Origin: Clostridia bacterium
GTDB taxonomy: Bacteria; Bacillota; Clostridia; Acetivibrionales; JAFADI01
Direction of reading: 5' to 3'
DNA: 35,881 nt
Assembly (NCBI GenBank): GCA_026417615.1
Contig: JAOACY010000038.1
Location: 1 to 35,881, forward strand
A model generated the notes under the pieces. It was not told the DNA's origin. It was given only the letters and a program-made list of their open reading frames with translations, and searched no databases. Position numbers and translations under genes: made by a program. Positions 1 through 8,082 of this stretch are shown here, piece by piece. Position 1 is the stretch's first letter. The number at the start of each line of letters is the position of its first letter.

Positions 1-29
1 TATAAGTCAGAGATGGCCAAAATCAAATT

Positions 30-59
30 TTGATTAAACTTCATATAATGTGGTATAAA
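30..59 (+). promoter_or_regulatory. Sigma-A promoter of hsp20
   Basis: A -35-like TTGATT (30-35) is followed after 18 bp by TATAAA (54-59), which carries an extended -10 TG at 51-52. Predicted transcription would start at about 66, just before the CtsR-type operator at 70-86. Seen in sequence; not tested. Confidence 0.6.
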
Positions 60-69
60 TATATTACAA

Positions 70-86
70 GGTCAAAGAAAGTCAAA
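70..86 (+). promoter_or_regulatory. CtsR-type heat-shock operator
   Basis: GGTCAAA (70-76), a GAA spacer, and AGTCAAA (80-86) match the known CtsR heptad direct repeat (RGTCAAA-NAN-RGTCAAA) at every defined position. The box lies between the predicted start of transcription and the hsp20 ribosome site, where bound CtsR would block transcription. No ctsR gene is in the window. Confidence 0.8.
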
Positions 87-106
87 GACTAATGGAGGTG
101 TTGTAT

Positions 107-562
107 ATGTTTGGATTGACTCCGTTCAATAGCAGAAAACAGAACGGCTTGGTGAGGAAGAACGATATTTTTGATTTGAGAAGCGTATTTGATGAATTTT
201 TCAATGACTCATTTTTTCCCGGCTTTTTTCCTTCTGAAGCTTCAATGCGTGCCGATATACGCGAGACAGAGAAGGAGTACATCGTAGAAGTTGAGATACC
301 CGGGGCAAAAAAGGAGGAAGTAAAGCTTGAATTAAGGGACGATGTCCTCACAGTAGCAGTTGAGCGCAATGAAGAAATCAGCGATGAAAGGGAAAACTAT
401 ATCAGGAAAGAAAGAAGGTTCGGTTCATACAGCAGAAGCTTCTATGTTGAGAATGTCAAGAACGAGGCTGTGACTGCAAGGTATGAGAACGGCGTCCTTT
501 CAGTCATCCTGCCAAAGCAGGAAGGCGCCAAGAGAAAAGAGCACAGGATAGAGATTCAATAG
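107..562 (+). CDS. hsp20: Hsp20-family small heat-shock protein
   Basis: A 151-residue ATP-independent chaperone that holds unfolding cytoplasmic proteins until Hsp70-type machines refold them. The N-terminal arm (1-47) starts MFGLTPF and is rich in Phe, like clostridial Hsp18. The alpha-crystallin domain covers about 48-140. It includes the dimer-forming beta strands and the conserved A-x-x-x-x-GVL region (GVL at 129-131), and ends in a charged tail. I chose the ATG at 107 because GGAGGTG lies 6 nt upstream; an in-frame ATG at 92 overlaps that ribosome site and is unlikely. It is a single-gene unit between a CtsR-type operator and a strong terminator, so heat-shock derepression is expected. 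The family is certain; in vivo clients are unknown. Confidence 0.95.
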   Translation: MFGLTPFNSRKQNGLVRKNDIFDLRSVFDEFFNDSFFPGFFPSEASMRADIRETEKEYIVEVEIPGAKKEEVKLELRDDVLTVAVERNEEISDERENYIRKERRFGSYSRSFYVENVKNEAVTARYENGVLSVILPKQEGAKRKEHRIEIQ

Positions 563-564
563 AT

Positions 565-612
565 AACTTAAGGGATGCTTCTGAAAAACAAGAAGCATCC
601 CTTAAGTTTTTT
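565..612 (+). terminator. Rho-independent terminator of hsp20
   Basis: A perfect 18-bp stem (565-582 with 591-608) and 8-nt loop are followed by a T run to 612. It begins 2 nt after the hsp20 stop codon, which makes hsp20 monocistronic. Confidence 0.93.
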
Positions 613-678
613 CGGGCAATAAAGGAACGAACCCATATCTGGCGAATGTGTAATAAAATGTAAATCGAGGTGTGGGTC

Positions 679-780
679 ATGTGGATTGAGATATGGGTCG
701 AGGTTGTTGTGATTATTGCAATTGTTGCGGTGGCAGGCTTTGTGGTGGCTGAGGCGGGGAACAGAAAGCAGAAGTATTAG
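679..780 (+). CDS. Putative 33-residue single-pass membrane protein
   Basis: A small open frame, ATG at 679 to TAG at 780, with GAGGTG 6 nt upstream. The product begins MWIEIWVEVVV, continues as one hydrophobic helix of about 20 residues (Val, Ile, Ala, Gly), and ends in a basic tail NRKQKY. This fits a positive-inside single transmembrane peptide. It lies just past the hsp20 terminator and converges with the MocR-like gene. I recognise no family. Its ribosome site and amphipathic start favour a real gene, but at this length chance cannot be excluded. Confidence 0.4.
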   Translation: MWIEIWVEVVVIIAIVAVAGFVVAEAGNRKQKY

Positions 781-796
781 CCGGAATATTTCCTGA

Positions 797-2290
797 CTAA
801 AGGATTCTGATATTCACATAGCTATCCCGTATGGAGTTAAGGCTTTTGATAATCTCACAAAGCTTTGAAATGCCGGGCTCAATTTGTTCCCTGAAGACGG
901 CAGCAAAGCTCAGGCGTATATTGTTGATGCTCTGGGGACTGTTTCCGCTGTAAAATACGCGGCCGGGAGCGAAAACAATATCATTTGCAGCGGCTTTCTT
1001 CAAAAGGCTGTTCACTGGAAAGCCATAGGGCATTTCAATCCAGATATTAAGGCCTCCGCCCGGCTTTGTATATTTTACGCAATTTGGCAGATGCTTATCA
1101 AGGGAATTTGTAAGCTCAAGGTAGCGTTCCTTGTAAATGCTGTACATGAATTCAAGATGGGTGTTCCAGAAGCCTTTCCTGATGTAAAGGTCAAAAGCCC
1201 TCTGTATAAGGCCTGAGGTTGATATGTCAGTGGTATGCTTGGCTTCCAGTGTCTTGTGCTTAAGCTCAGAGGATATGACCATAAAGCCAAGCCTTAAGCC
1301 GGGCATGAATATTTTTGAGAAGCTTTTGATATATATGACTCTTCCGCCGGTATCAAGAGATTTGAGCGGAAGATAGCCTTTTTTGTCAAAGTCAAAATCG
1401 CTTACGTAGTCGTCCTCAATTATAATAGCATTGTATTTTTCTGCCAGCTTAAGGAGCTCCGCTCTCTTCCTGTTTGAGTAGGAATAGCCTGTAGGGTTCT
1501 GAAAGGAAGGTATTGTATATATTAGCTTGGGCTTACAGGTTTTCAGCTTGTACTCAAGGACTGCCAGATCAGGACCGTCTTCCCCGATTTGAATATCTGC
1601 AAGCTGAGCGCCTCTGGATTTGAATACGGCGATAGCTCCCGTATATGTAGGGCTTTCTGTAAGGACATAGTCGCCATGGCTTAAGAAGGCTTTGGAGATT
1701 ACATCTATTCCCTGCTGGGCTCCGGATATTATTTGCACATCAGCGGCTTCGCAGGCGATTATATCCTTGAGCAGCACATTGGAGATAGATTCCATAAGGG
1801 GATAATACCCATGACTGTCCTGATAGTTAAAAGCATTCCCTTTATCACGTTCAAGCACTTCATTAAGAACTACCTTGAAGTTCTCTACCGGAAAAAGATC
1901 GGATGCAGGTGTGGCACTGGCAAAGTTGATTGTATTCTCATGTATTCTTATCTGATCGTTGCTTATTACGGACAGCTCTTCACTCTGGTAATACTCGTCC
2001 AGAATTGCAACGTTTGCAGCAGGCTCTGCAGTCTTTAAGCTGTTTGTCACATATGTCCCGCTGCCCGGTCTGGAGTAAGCATAGCCTTCCTTTTCGAGCT
2101 GCTTGTATGCGGATACCGCTGTAACCTGGTTTATATCAAGCTGTTCCGCCATACGGCGTATTGACGGAAGACGTGAATCTGTAGGAAGAAGACCTTCGGA
2201 TATCATCTTCTTCAGAGCGTCACACAGTTGAATATATAATGGCGTACATGAATCCTTATTCAAAGAAATTGACTTAAACAGCTCCAGCAT
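797..2290 (-). CDS. MocR/PdxR-type transcriptional regulator with aminotransferase domain
   Basis: A 497-residue fusion of a GntR-type winged helix (about 12-84; PSIRRMAE helix at 42-49) to a fold-type I aminotransferase domain (about 115-480). The aminotransferase part keeps the PLP pocket: NPTG (265-268), DDY (293-295), the Schiff-base Lys 326 in SFSK, and Arg 333. Family members bind PLP or a PLP adduct and control vitamin B6, GABA, taurine or cell-wall amine genes. Which ligand applies here cannot be told, and no pdxST or gab genes adjoin it. Translation from the ATG at 2290 has only a weak G-rich ribosome site. It is divergent from the MurJ-family gene, with repeat copy A1 between the two promoters. 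Length is typical for the family. Confidence 0.9.
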   Translation of the reverse strand: MLELFKSISLNKDSCTPLYIQLCDALKKMISEGLLPTDSRLPSIRRMAEQLDINQVTAVSAYKQLEKEGYAYSRPGSGTYVTNSLKTAEPAANVAILDEYYQSEELSVISNDQIRIHENTINFASATPASDLFPVENFKVVLNEVLERDKGNAFNYQDSHGYYPLMESISNVLLKDIIACEAADVQIISGAQQGIDVISKAFLSHGDYVLTESPTYTGAIAVFKSRGAQLADIQIGEDGPDLAVLEYKLKTCKPKLIYTIPSFQNPTGYSYSNRKRAELLKLAEKYNAIIIEDDYVSDFDFDKKGYLPLKSLDTGGRVIYIKSFSKIFMPGLRLGFMVISSELKHKTLEAKHTTDISTSGLIQRAFDLYIRKGFWNTHLEFMYSIYKERYLELTNSLDKHLPNCVKYTKPGGGLNIWIEMPYGFPVNSLLKKAAANDIVFAPGRVFYSGNSPQSINNIRLSFAAVFREQIEPGISKLCEIIKSLNSIRDSYVNIRIL

Positions 2291-2315
2291 GGCAAGACCA
2301 CCCGCACACTTATTT

Positions 2316-2358
2316 ATTGTTTCGATACAATTTTAACAGAAGAAGCGGTGTGTGTAAA
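2316..2358 (-). promoter_or_regulatory. Promoter and inverted repeat of the MocR-like gene
   Basis: On the minus strand, TTTACA (2358-2353), a 17-bp spacer and TAAAAT (2335-2330) form a good sigma-A promoter. Just downstream, ATTGT (2316-2320) and ACAAT (2327-2331) form an inverted repeat across the expected start of transcription, a possible site for autorepression. Inference from position. Confidence 0.45.
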
Positions 2359-2372
2359 CAAACGATTGAAAG

Positions 2373-2481
2373 TTGATTCCACTGCAACAACCCATTTTCT
2401 GAAACTTCGATGAAATCACTAACAACGTCGAGTGATTTATCCATCTTGTTCCAAGAAAAGCTGTTTTTGCACCAGAATCAA
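2373..2481 (+). repeat. Family A palindromic repeat, copy A1 (internally deleted)
   Basis: A 109-bp copy with outer ends TTGATTC...GCAA and TTGC...GAATCAA. The outer arms are intact. The centre is reduced so that AATCACT and AGTGATT face each other across a short loop. It lies between the divergent MocR-like and murJ-like genes. Confidence 0.85.
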
Positions 2482-2492
2482 ACTTAATGGTG

Positions 2493-2521
2493 TGGAACTG
2501 GAGCAATATTAGTGATATAAT
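2493..2521 (+). promoter_or_regulatory. Promoter of the murJ-like gene
   Basis: TATAAT at 2516-2521 with an upstream TG (2513-2514, extended -10), and a weak -35 TGGAAC at 2493-2498 (17-bp spacer). It lies just beyond repeat A1 and about 22 bp before the start codon, giving a very short leader. Confidence 0.5.
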
Positions 2522-2542
2522 ATGGCAGGGGCATGACCCAAA

Positions 2543-4093
2543 ATGGTAAAGGAGAAGACAGCAAAAATGAAAGGAGCAGCAAAAGCCGTAGGACTGGTAA
2601 TGCTGATAATGGTATTTTCAAGGCTGCTGGCTTTTGTCAGTAGTGTAGTATCCATGACCTTTTTTGGTGTAAGCACTGAAATGGATATATATTACTATGC
2701 CATTCAGTTTCCCAATATTATTTTCAATAGCTTTGGCACAGCCCTTGCTACTGTTGTAATACCAATATTTGCAGGATATATAGGTACAGGTGAAAAGAAC
2801 CGGGCTTTTAAGTTTGCCGATAACGTGCTCTGCATCTCGGTTGCTTTTGCAGCCTTGCTATCTATAGCGGGGATACTTGCAGCGCCGATATTTCCTCTGT
2901 TTACAAGATTTAGAGCAGAGGGGTATGAGTTTGCTGTTCTGGCTCTTCGGACAATGTTTCCCGTAATGATTTTCTATGCTTTGAATTATGTGCTTCAGGG
3001 GGTTCTTCAATCCCTGGGACGATTTAACATGCCGGCTTTTGTGAGTGTTCCCAGCAGCCTTGCGGTTATTCTATATGTTGTGCTTATGGGAAACAGCTTT
3101 GGTGTGCCGGGACTGCTTGCAGCCACCTTTGTAGGGCTTGCTCTTCAAGGGTTGATACTTGTGCCGCCGGTTCTTGGGACCGAATACAGGTTCCGCCCGT
3201 CTCTTGATTTTAAAAACGAAGATATTAAAAGAGCTTTAAGGCTTATTCCACCGGTTCTTATAGGAACTTGTGCATATCAGGTGAATATGCTTGTCAATAT
3301 CACTATTAGTGCAAACTTCAAGGATACGGTTGCACTTATGACTTTTGTGCAGAATATCATATTATATTCGGTGCTGGCTTTTGTATACTCTATTACAGCC
3401 GTAGTATTTCCCAAGCTTACAATGCTGGCGGCAAAGGGAGAAACAGATGAGTTCAAGGACAGCCTAAGAAGGGTGCTGGGTACTGTAATATACCTTATCA
3501 TTCCGGCAGCGGTGGGCTTTATAGTCATAAGGCATGAAATGATGGACTTTCTTGTGGGCTGGGGAAGGATGACTCCGGAAAATGTCGATGTTGCCAGCGG
3601 TTTTATGGCGCTTTATGCCATAGGGATAATCAGCGTGGCAATAAAAGAGGTGGTTGACAGGGCGTTCTATTCTCTTAAGGATACCAGGATGCCTGCGATA
3701 AACAGCGTTATTGTGGTAGGGGTAAATATCGCATTCAGCCTTACGCTTATTATGTTAATAGGACCGTGGGGAATTCCTCTGGCATACTCGATTTCCTCCA
3801 TTACTGGAACCTTTGTGCTTTTGTATATGATGAAAAGGAAAATCGGCGCCTTTGGCATGGACAAGCTAGGAGGCTCTGCGTTGAAAATTCTGGCCGCAAG
3901 CGGAGCGATGGCAACGGTTGTTATTGCAATATCCAGTATTCTTAGAGGGTATACTTTTGGAGGACTTGCAATTGACAAGGGCATAAAGCTTTTTATTCCA
4001 GCTGCGGCAGGCGCGGCGGTTTATTTTATTGCCACAATGCTGTTAGGGGTTGAAGAAACGGAGGCCATAAGGCAAAAATTGAAATTTAAATGA
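2543..4093 (+). CDS. murJ: MurJ/MviN-family lipid II or oligosaccharide flippase
   Basis: A 516-residue polytopic membrane protein of the MOP/MVF exporter superfamily, with about 14 predicted helices spread over the whole length. The family flips lipid-linked disaccharide or glycan precursors across the cytoplasmic membrane. The N-terminal FSRLLAFVSS and the basic, amphipathic stretch near 300-315 fit MurJ-like proteins. The start is uncertain: the ATG at 2543 has AGGGG upstream, while an in-frame ATG at 2567 follows AAAGGAGAA at 12 nt. It heads a block of surface-glycan genes (acetyltransferase, GT4, ligase-like). It may therefore be the flippase of that pathway rather than the housekeeping lipid II flippase. 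The family is secure; the substrate is inferred. Confidence 0.88.
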   Translation: MVKEKTAKMKGAAKAVGLVMLIMVFSRLLAFVSSVVSMTFFGVSTEMDIYYYAIQFPNIIFNSFGTALATVVIPIFAGYIGTGEKNRAFKFADNVLCISVAFAALLSIAGILAAPIFPLFTRFRAEGYEFAVLALRTMFPVMIFYALNYVLQGVLQSLGRFNMPAFVSVPSSLAVILYVVLMGNSFGVPGLLAATFVGLALQGLILVPPVLGTEYRFRPSLDFKNEDIKRALRLIPPVLIGTCAYQVNMLVNITISANFKDTVALMTFVQNIILYSVLAFVYSITAVVFPKLTMLAAKGETDEFKDSLRRVLGTVIYLIIPAAVGFIVIRHEMMDFLVGWGRMTPENVDVASGFMALYAIGIISVAIKEVVDRAFYSLKDTRMPAINSVIVVGVNIAFSLTLIMLIGPWGIPLAYSISSITGTFVLLYMMKRKIGAFGMDKLGGSALKILAASGAMATVVIAISSILRGYTFGGLAIDKGIKLFIPAAAGAAVYFIATMLLGVEETEAIRQKLKFK

Positions 4094-4100
4094 ATAAGGT

Positions 4101-4170
4101 TTGATTCTGCCGCAAAAACAGCTTTTCTTGGAACAAGATGCATAAATCACTCGACGATGTTGCAGCAATT
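4101..4170 (-). repeat. Family A repeat, half copy A2
   Basis: TTGATTC at 4101 opens one outer arm in reverse orientation relative to A1. It runs through the AATCACTCGACG segment to the GCAGCAATT centre and then stops. The second half is replaced by family B sequence (see 4176-4236). Confidence 0.8.
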
Positions 4171-4175
4171 TGGAA

Positions 4176-4236
4176 AAAAAGTGATTGTTCAAAGGCATTT
4201 CAATTCCATTTAATATATTTATTGCAATTAATATAG
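4176..4236 (+). repeat. Family B repeat fragment B4 (internally deleted)
   Basis: Begins with the family B segment GTGATTGTTCAAAGGCATTT. It then jumps to the family B right end (TTCCAT...TTTAT...TAATATAG). About 145 bp of the middle is missing. It is fused directly to the broken centre of A2. Confidence 0.75.
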
Positions 4237-4268
4237 CATGTTAGAGAAAAAGGAGGATATTCAATTAC

Positions 4269-4805
4269 ATGAAAATAATGAAATATATTTGCTTGCTGAT
4301 ATATTACTTTTTTGCCAGACACCTGCCCGCATCACATGCACCCTACAGCTTGGGTTCAAAAAATATAAGGGGTGCGCTATGCAGTGTAATTTTCAAAAAG
4401 GCGGGAAGGAATATAGATATTGAGCATGGGGCTTTTTTTGCATCAGGTTTTGATATTGAGGTGGGGGATAACTCCGGACTGGGGCTGAACTGCAGGGTTA
4501 CGGGGCCTTTAAGGATAGGCAGGGATGTAATGATGGGGCCTGATGTCATGATATTTACCCAGAACCATGAGACCAGCAGGCTTGATATACCCATGAGGCT
4601 TCAGACGGCCCCAAAGAAGCCGGTTATCATTGAAGATGACGTATGGATAGCCGCCAGAGTTATAATACTTCCCGGTGTTACTATTCACAAGGGAGCGATA
4701 GTGGGGGCAGGCGCCGTTGTCACAAGGGATGTGCCTGAGTATGCCGTGGTTGCAGGAAATCCTGCCAGGGTTATCAAGTACAGGAATGCAGAAAGCAATA
4801 GATAG
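4269..4805 (+). CDS. Left-handed beta-helix (hexapeptide) O-acetyltransferase
   Basis: A 178-residue acyl-CoA-dependent acetyltransferase of the maltose O-acetyltransferase/WbbJ group, which O-acetylates sugars. Hexapeptide turns run from about 48 to 165 ([50 protein letters not shown]). His 100 in TQNHE is the expected catalytic base, and the C-terminal [10 protein letters not shown] is the usual closing motif. It also has an N-terminal hydrophobic stretch (5-17) that may lie on the membrane. AGGAGG at 4251-4256 serves the ATG at 4269, 12 nt away; an ATG at 4278 is the alternative. It lies 41 nt before the GT4 gene, and the two probably act on the same surface polymer. Confidence 0.88.
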   Translation: MKIMKYICLLIYYFFARHLPASHAPYSLGSKNIRGALCSVIFKKAGRNIDIEHGAFFASGFDIEVGDNSGLGLNCRVTGPLRIGRDVMMGPDVMIFTQNHETSRLDIPMRLQTAPKKPVIIEDDVWIAARVIILPGVTIHKGAIVGAGAVVTRDVPEYAVVAGNPARVIKYRNAESNR

Positions 4806-4846
4806 CTTATAATTGAAAGAGGATAATTTAAAAGGGAAGGGATGGT

Positions 4847-5956
4847 TTGTTGATAAAGGTATTGTATTTACTCAATCATGCCGGTAAAGCGGGAACTGAA
4901 AGATATGTACACTCCATAATTGAGAAGCTTGACAATAAAAAAATAAAAGCATATTTTGCGTACAATGAAGAGGGGCTTCTTGTCGAAAGGCTTCAGGATT
5001 TGGGGGTTGAGACCCACAGGATAACAATGAGAAATCCTCTGGATATTGCAGCGGCCTGGAAGCTGAGCAGGTTATGCAGAAGCCTGGGTATAGACCTGAT
5101 TCATACACAGTTTTTAAGGGAGAACTATATAGCGCTTATATCCCGCATTTTCAATCCCCGTGTAAAGGTTATGTACACTAATCACTTCATTATGAAAAAT
5201 GGGCCTGTGTTAAGGCTTTTCAACAGAATTCTTACTCCGTTGGAATCAAATATTATTGCTGTTTGCAATAAGGGAAAGGAAATGATGATATCCAATGGTG
5301 TAAACGCAAAGAAGATCAGCGTTATCTTTAACGGGGTTGATCCTGAATTCTGGGGAAGTCCTGTAGAATCCACCATGAGGAGTGAATTTGGAATTGAAAG
5401 GGATGCTTTTGTCATATTCTGCGCATCCAGATTTGCTCATGACAAGGGGCACAGATTCCTGATAAACTCTCTGGCAGAACTGAAAAAGATGACTGCAAGG
5501 AAATTCAAATGCGTGCTTTCTAATGACGGACCGCTTCTTGAGGAATGCAAGCAGCAAGCGGCAAGCCTTGGCCTTGAGAATGACATAATTTTTACAGGCT
5601 TCAGGAAGGACGTAAAGAACCTAATTGCGGGAAGCGACCTTTATATAAATTCTTCCGAGCATGAGGCGCTGAGCTTTGCAATCATTGAAATGCTTGCAGC
5701 GGGTCTCCCCGTTATAGCTACGGATATGGGGGGGAATGAGGACATAATAAATCCTGAGACAAACTGCGGAATCCTTGTAAAATACGGTGATGAAAGGGGT
5801 CTGGCGGAAGCAATCATTAAGGTGATGGAAGACGAGGGGCTGCAGAAGACATTGAAAATGAATGCTTATAAAACTATAGGGGAAAAATTCAATCTTGATA
5901 ATATGGTAATGAATACATATAATTTATATGTTGAAAGTTTAAATAAAGGCAGATAA
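4847..5956 (+). CDS. GT4-family glycosyltransferase
   Basis: A 369-residue retaining GT-B fold enzyme that transfers a sugar from a nucleotide-sugar donor. The N-terminal domain (1-165) begins with the acceptor-side glycine-rich loop (NHAGKAGTERY). The C-terminal donor domain contains the E-x7-E motif (Glu 273 and Glu 281) followed by GLPVIATDMGG. The start is a TTG at 4847 with an AAGGGA-like ribosome site about 6 nt upstream; the TTG at 4850 is equally possible. It has no signal or membrane helix, so it should act on the inner face of the membrane. It lies between the acetyltransferase and the DUF4330 gene in the glycan block. Donor and acceptor cannot be read from sequence. Confidence 0.9.
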   Translation: MLIKVLYLLNHAGKAGTERYVHSIIEKLDNKKIKAYFAYNEEGLLVERLQDLGVETHRITMRNPLDIAAAWKLSRLCRSLGIDLIHTQFLRENYIALISRIFNPRVKVMYTNHFIMKNGPVLRLFNRILTPLESNIIAVCNKGKEMMISNGVNAKKISVIFNGVDPEFWGSPVESTMRSEFGIERDAFVIFCASRFAHDKGHRFLINSLAELKKMTARKFKCVLSNDGPLLEECKQQAASLGLENDIIFTGFRKDVKNLIAGSDLYINSSEHEALSFAIIEMLAAGLPVIATDMGGNEDIINPETNCGILVKYGDERGLAEAIIKVMEDEGLQKTLKMNAYKTIGEKFNLDNMVMNTYNLYVESLNKGR

Positions 5957-5993
5957 AAAAGAAGAAAGCAAATAAAGAAAGGACTGTATAGAG

Positions 5994-6500
5994 ATGATTA
6001 TTGACAATAAGGGAAGGCTATTTGGCAAGGTAAGCGTTATTGATATTCTGATAGTGGTTGTTATTCTGGGTGCTATTGCAGGTACGGCTTACAAGTTTTC
6101 AAAATCGGGCGCTACAGGCCCTCTGGCTAAGCCGGACAAAATACTGATTACGGTTTTTTGTCCCGAAACACCAGACTTTTCAGTTACTGAGGAAAATATT
6201 GCCGTCGGAAGCCTCTTGAGAGATCCCACTCAGGGGATTACACTTGGAACAATAAAAGAGGTAAAGGTTGAGGATTCAGTTGGTTATGCAGCTACATCCG
6301 ATGGAAAGTTCAATCTGTCCTCAAAAGATAGGATAAAATCCGTTTATGTTACTGCGGAGGGTTACGGAAGATACAGCTCCAACGGAGTTATAATCAACAA
6401 TGTAGAATATTCCGTAGGACAGATACTTGACAGGGTAAAGGCCGGCAAGAGCGAATTCCGATATAATAGCAGGGTTGCAGATTTAAAGAAAGTAGAATAG
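5994..6500 (+). CDS. DUF4330-family membrane-anchored protein
   Basis: A 168-residue protein that starts MIIDNKGRLFGKVS and has one transmembrane helix at about 16-35. The remainder should lie outside the membrane and is rich in beta-strand-forming residues (about 45-165). It matches what I remember of the DUF4330 family, which is common in Clostridia beside glycan assembly genes and has no known biochemical role. It lies 37 nt after the GT4 gene and 13 nt before the O-antigen ligase-like gene, so it is probably translated from the same message. A role as a chain-length or assembly partner of the polymerase is a guess. Confidence 0.75.
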   Translation: MIIDNKGRLFGKVSVIDILIVVVILGAIAGTAYKFSKSGATGPLAKPDKILITVFCPETPDFSVTEENIAVGSLLRDPTQGITLGTIKEVKVEDSVGYAATSDGKFNLSSKDRIKSVYVTAEGYGRYSSNGVIINNVEYSVGQILDRVKAGKSEFRYNSRVADLKKVE

Positions 6501-6513
6501 GGGAAAACCCGCC

Positions 6514-8058
6514 ATGAACAATAGTTATATAATAAGTTATATCAATAAAATAGTATATTGGCTGCTCGAAGCATACAGGGAAAGCATGGGTCATAAAGTC
6601 ATGGAAAGGTTTTCCGTCAGACTGAAGGAGCACTTCGCAGGAAGCAGGATATGGAATTTTATTAAGTCCTACGAGTCTACGTCACGGTACTTCGAGCAAA
6701 GCATTGTTTTCATGACTGTCCAGGGGGGGATTGACTGGCTGCTGGGGCTCCTGAGAAAGGGCGCAGCAGCTGCGGAAATACCTTTTAAGAGCTGTATTGC
6801 CGCCAGGCTTTTGCAGTTCAGTTTTTTTGGAAAGCTGATGAAATTTATATGGGAAAACATTGTCATCATATTATGCTTTTTCATTTTTGTACATACAGTG
6901 GTACCGTACCACAACTGGCATAACCAATATGGTGCAGCCCTTATAACACTGATAGCGCTTATATATCTGGCAAAGGCGTCCTTTGATGTCAGATACAGAC
7001 CTGATATTAAAAAGTTGGATTTTGCTCTTATCCTATTTGTGTTTTCAATTATTTTAGCGGCATTAACCTCCATTACACCCTCCAGCAGCATCAAAACCCT
7101 TGTCTTTAACGGGATGTCTTTTTTGCTTGTTCTGGTTATGGTTAATGTTATCAAGTGCAGAGAAGATATAGGAGCCATAATTCATTCAATAATGCTATCA
7201 ATACTGGTAGCCTGCTTTATTGGGTTCTGGCAGTACATCAAGGGAGTGGAGGTGGATCCCGTACTGGTTGACTTGACCTTTGGCGCTGTAGGAAGGGTTT
7301 TCTCAACCATGGGCAATCCCAATAATTATGCTGAGTATCTTATATTGACAATCCCCTTTTTTGTGGCAGCTTTCTTAAATGCAAGGAACCTATATTTGAA
7401 ACTTGCTGTTGCTGGAGCTGCTGTACTGGCGGTAATAAATCTTGTGCTTACATCATCAAGAAGCAGCTGGATTGGCTTCGCTGTGGCTGTCCTTGTATTC
7501 ATATTTTTTAAAAACAGAAAGCTTATACCCCTTGTTTTACTCCTCGGTATACTAGCCATACCTCTTTTGCCGGTTTCCATAACATCAAGACTGGCTACTA
7601 TAGGTAAAGACAGCTCAAGTCTTTACAGGCTAAGCATATGGGAAGGAGCGCTGCGAATGCTAGGGGACTACTGGCCCACAGGCGCAGGGCTTGGGCCTGA
7701 ACCCTTCATGAAGCTTTTTAACAGGTATTCGGCAGAAAAGCGTCCGGCTCATTCTCATCTTCTGCCATTACAGGTTTGGCTTGAATTGGGCATTGTAGGA
7801 ATTGCTTCTCTTGTATGGCTTATAGTGAGGCTTATAAAAAAAGGGGCCTGGTGTATTGCGGTGGGCAGGGATGCATACCTGAATAATGTAATAATTGCGT
7901 GTATTTCATCTATTGCAGGTATATTTGTCATTGGACTTTTTGAATATGTCTGGTTCTATCCAAGAATTCTTACGATGTTCTGGATTGACATAGCAATTTT
8001 CATGGCAGCTCTGAACCTGCAGCATATTAAGACAGCACTGCCTGTATCAAGAGGTTAG
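6514..8058 (+). CDS. O-antigen ligase/polymerase-like membrane protein (Wzy/WaaL family)
   Basis: A 514-residue protein with a cytoplasmic N-terminal part (1-105) followed by about 10-12 helices. The Wzy_C-type region has the large outside loop near 365-415 (GAGLGPEPFMKLF, then AHSHLLPLQ) and the conserved H-S-H-L pattern of the O-antigen ligase/polymerase group. Such enzymes join lipid-linked glycans or transfer them to an acceptor on the outer face of the membrane. In a Gram-positive cell the product would be a surface polysaccharide or protein-linked glycan. The soluble N-terminal extension of about 100 residues is longer than usual. The ATG at 6514 follows AGGGGAAA. It is the natural end of the flippase-acetylase-GT-ligase block. 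Confidence 0.82.
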   Translation: MNNSYIISYINKIVYWLLEAYRESMGHKVMERFSVRLKEHFAGSRIWNFIKSYESTSRYFEQSIVFMTVQGGIDWLLGLLRKGAAAAEIPFKSCIAARLLQFSFFGKLMKFIWENIVIILCFFIFVHTVVPYHNWHNQYGAALITLIALIYLAKASFDVRYRPDIKKLDFALILFVFSIILAALTSITPSSSIKTLVFNGMSFLLVLVMVNVIKCREDIGAIIHSIMLSILVACFIGFWQYIKGVEVDPVLVDLTFGAVGRVFSTMGNPNNYAEYLILTIPFFVAAFLNARNLYLKLAVAGAAVLAVINLVLTSSRSSWIGFAVAVLVFIFFKNRKLIPLVLLLGILAIPLLPVSITSRLATIGKDSSSLYRLSIWEGALRMLGDYWPTGAGLGPEPFMKLFNRYSAEKRPAHSHLLPLQVWLELGIVGIASLVWLIVRLIKKGAWCIAVGRDAYLNNVIIACISSIAGIFVIGLFEYVWFYPRILTMFWIDIAIFMAALNLQHIKTALPVSRG

Positions 8059-8082
8059 GCAGAAAAGCAAGGGGTGTTTTGA

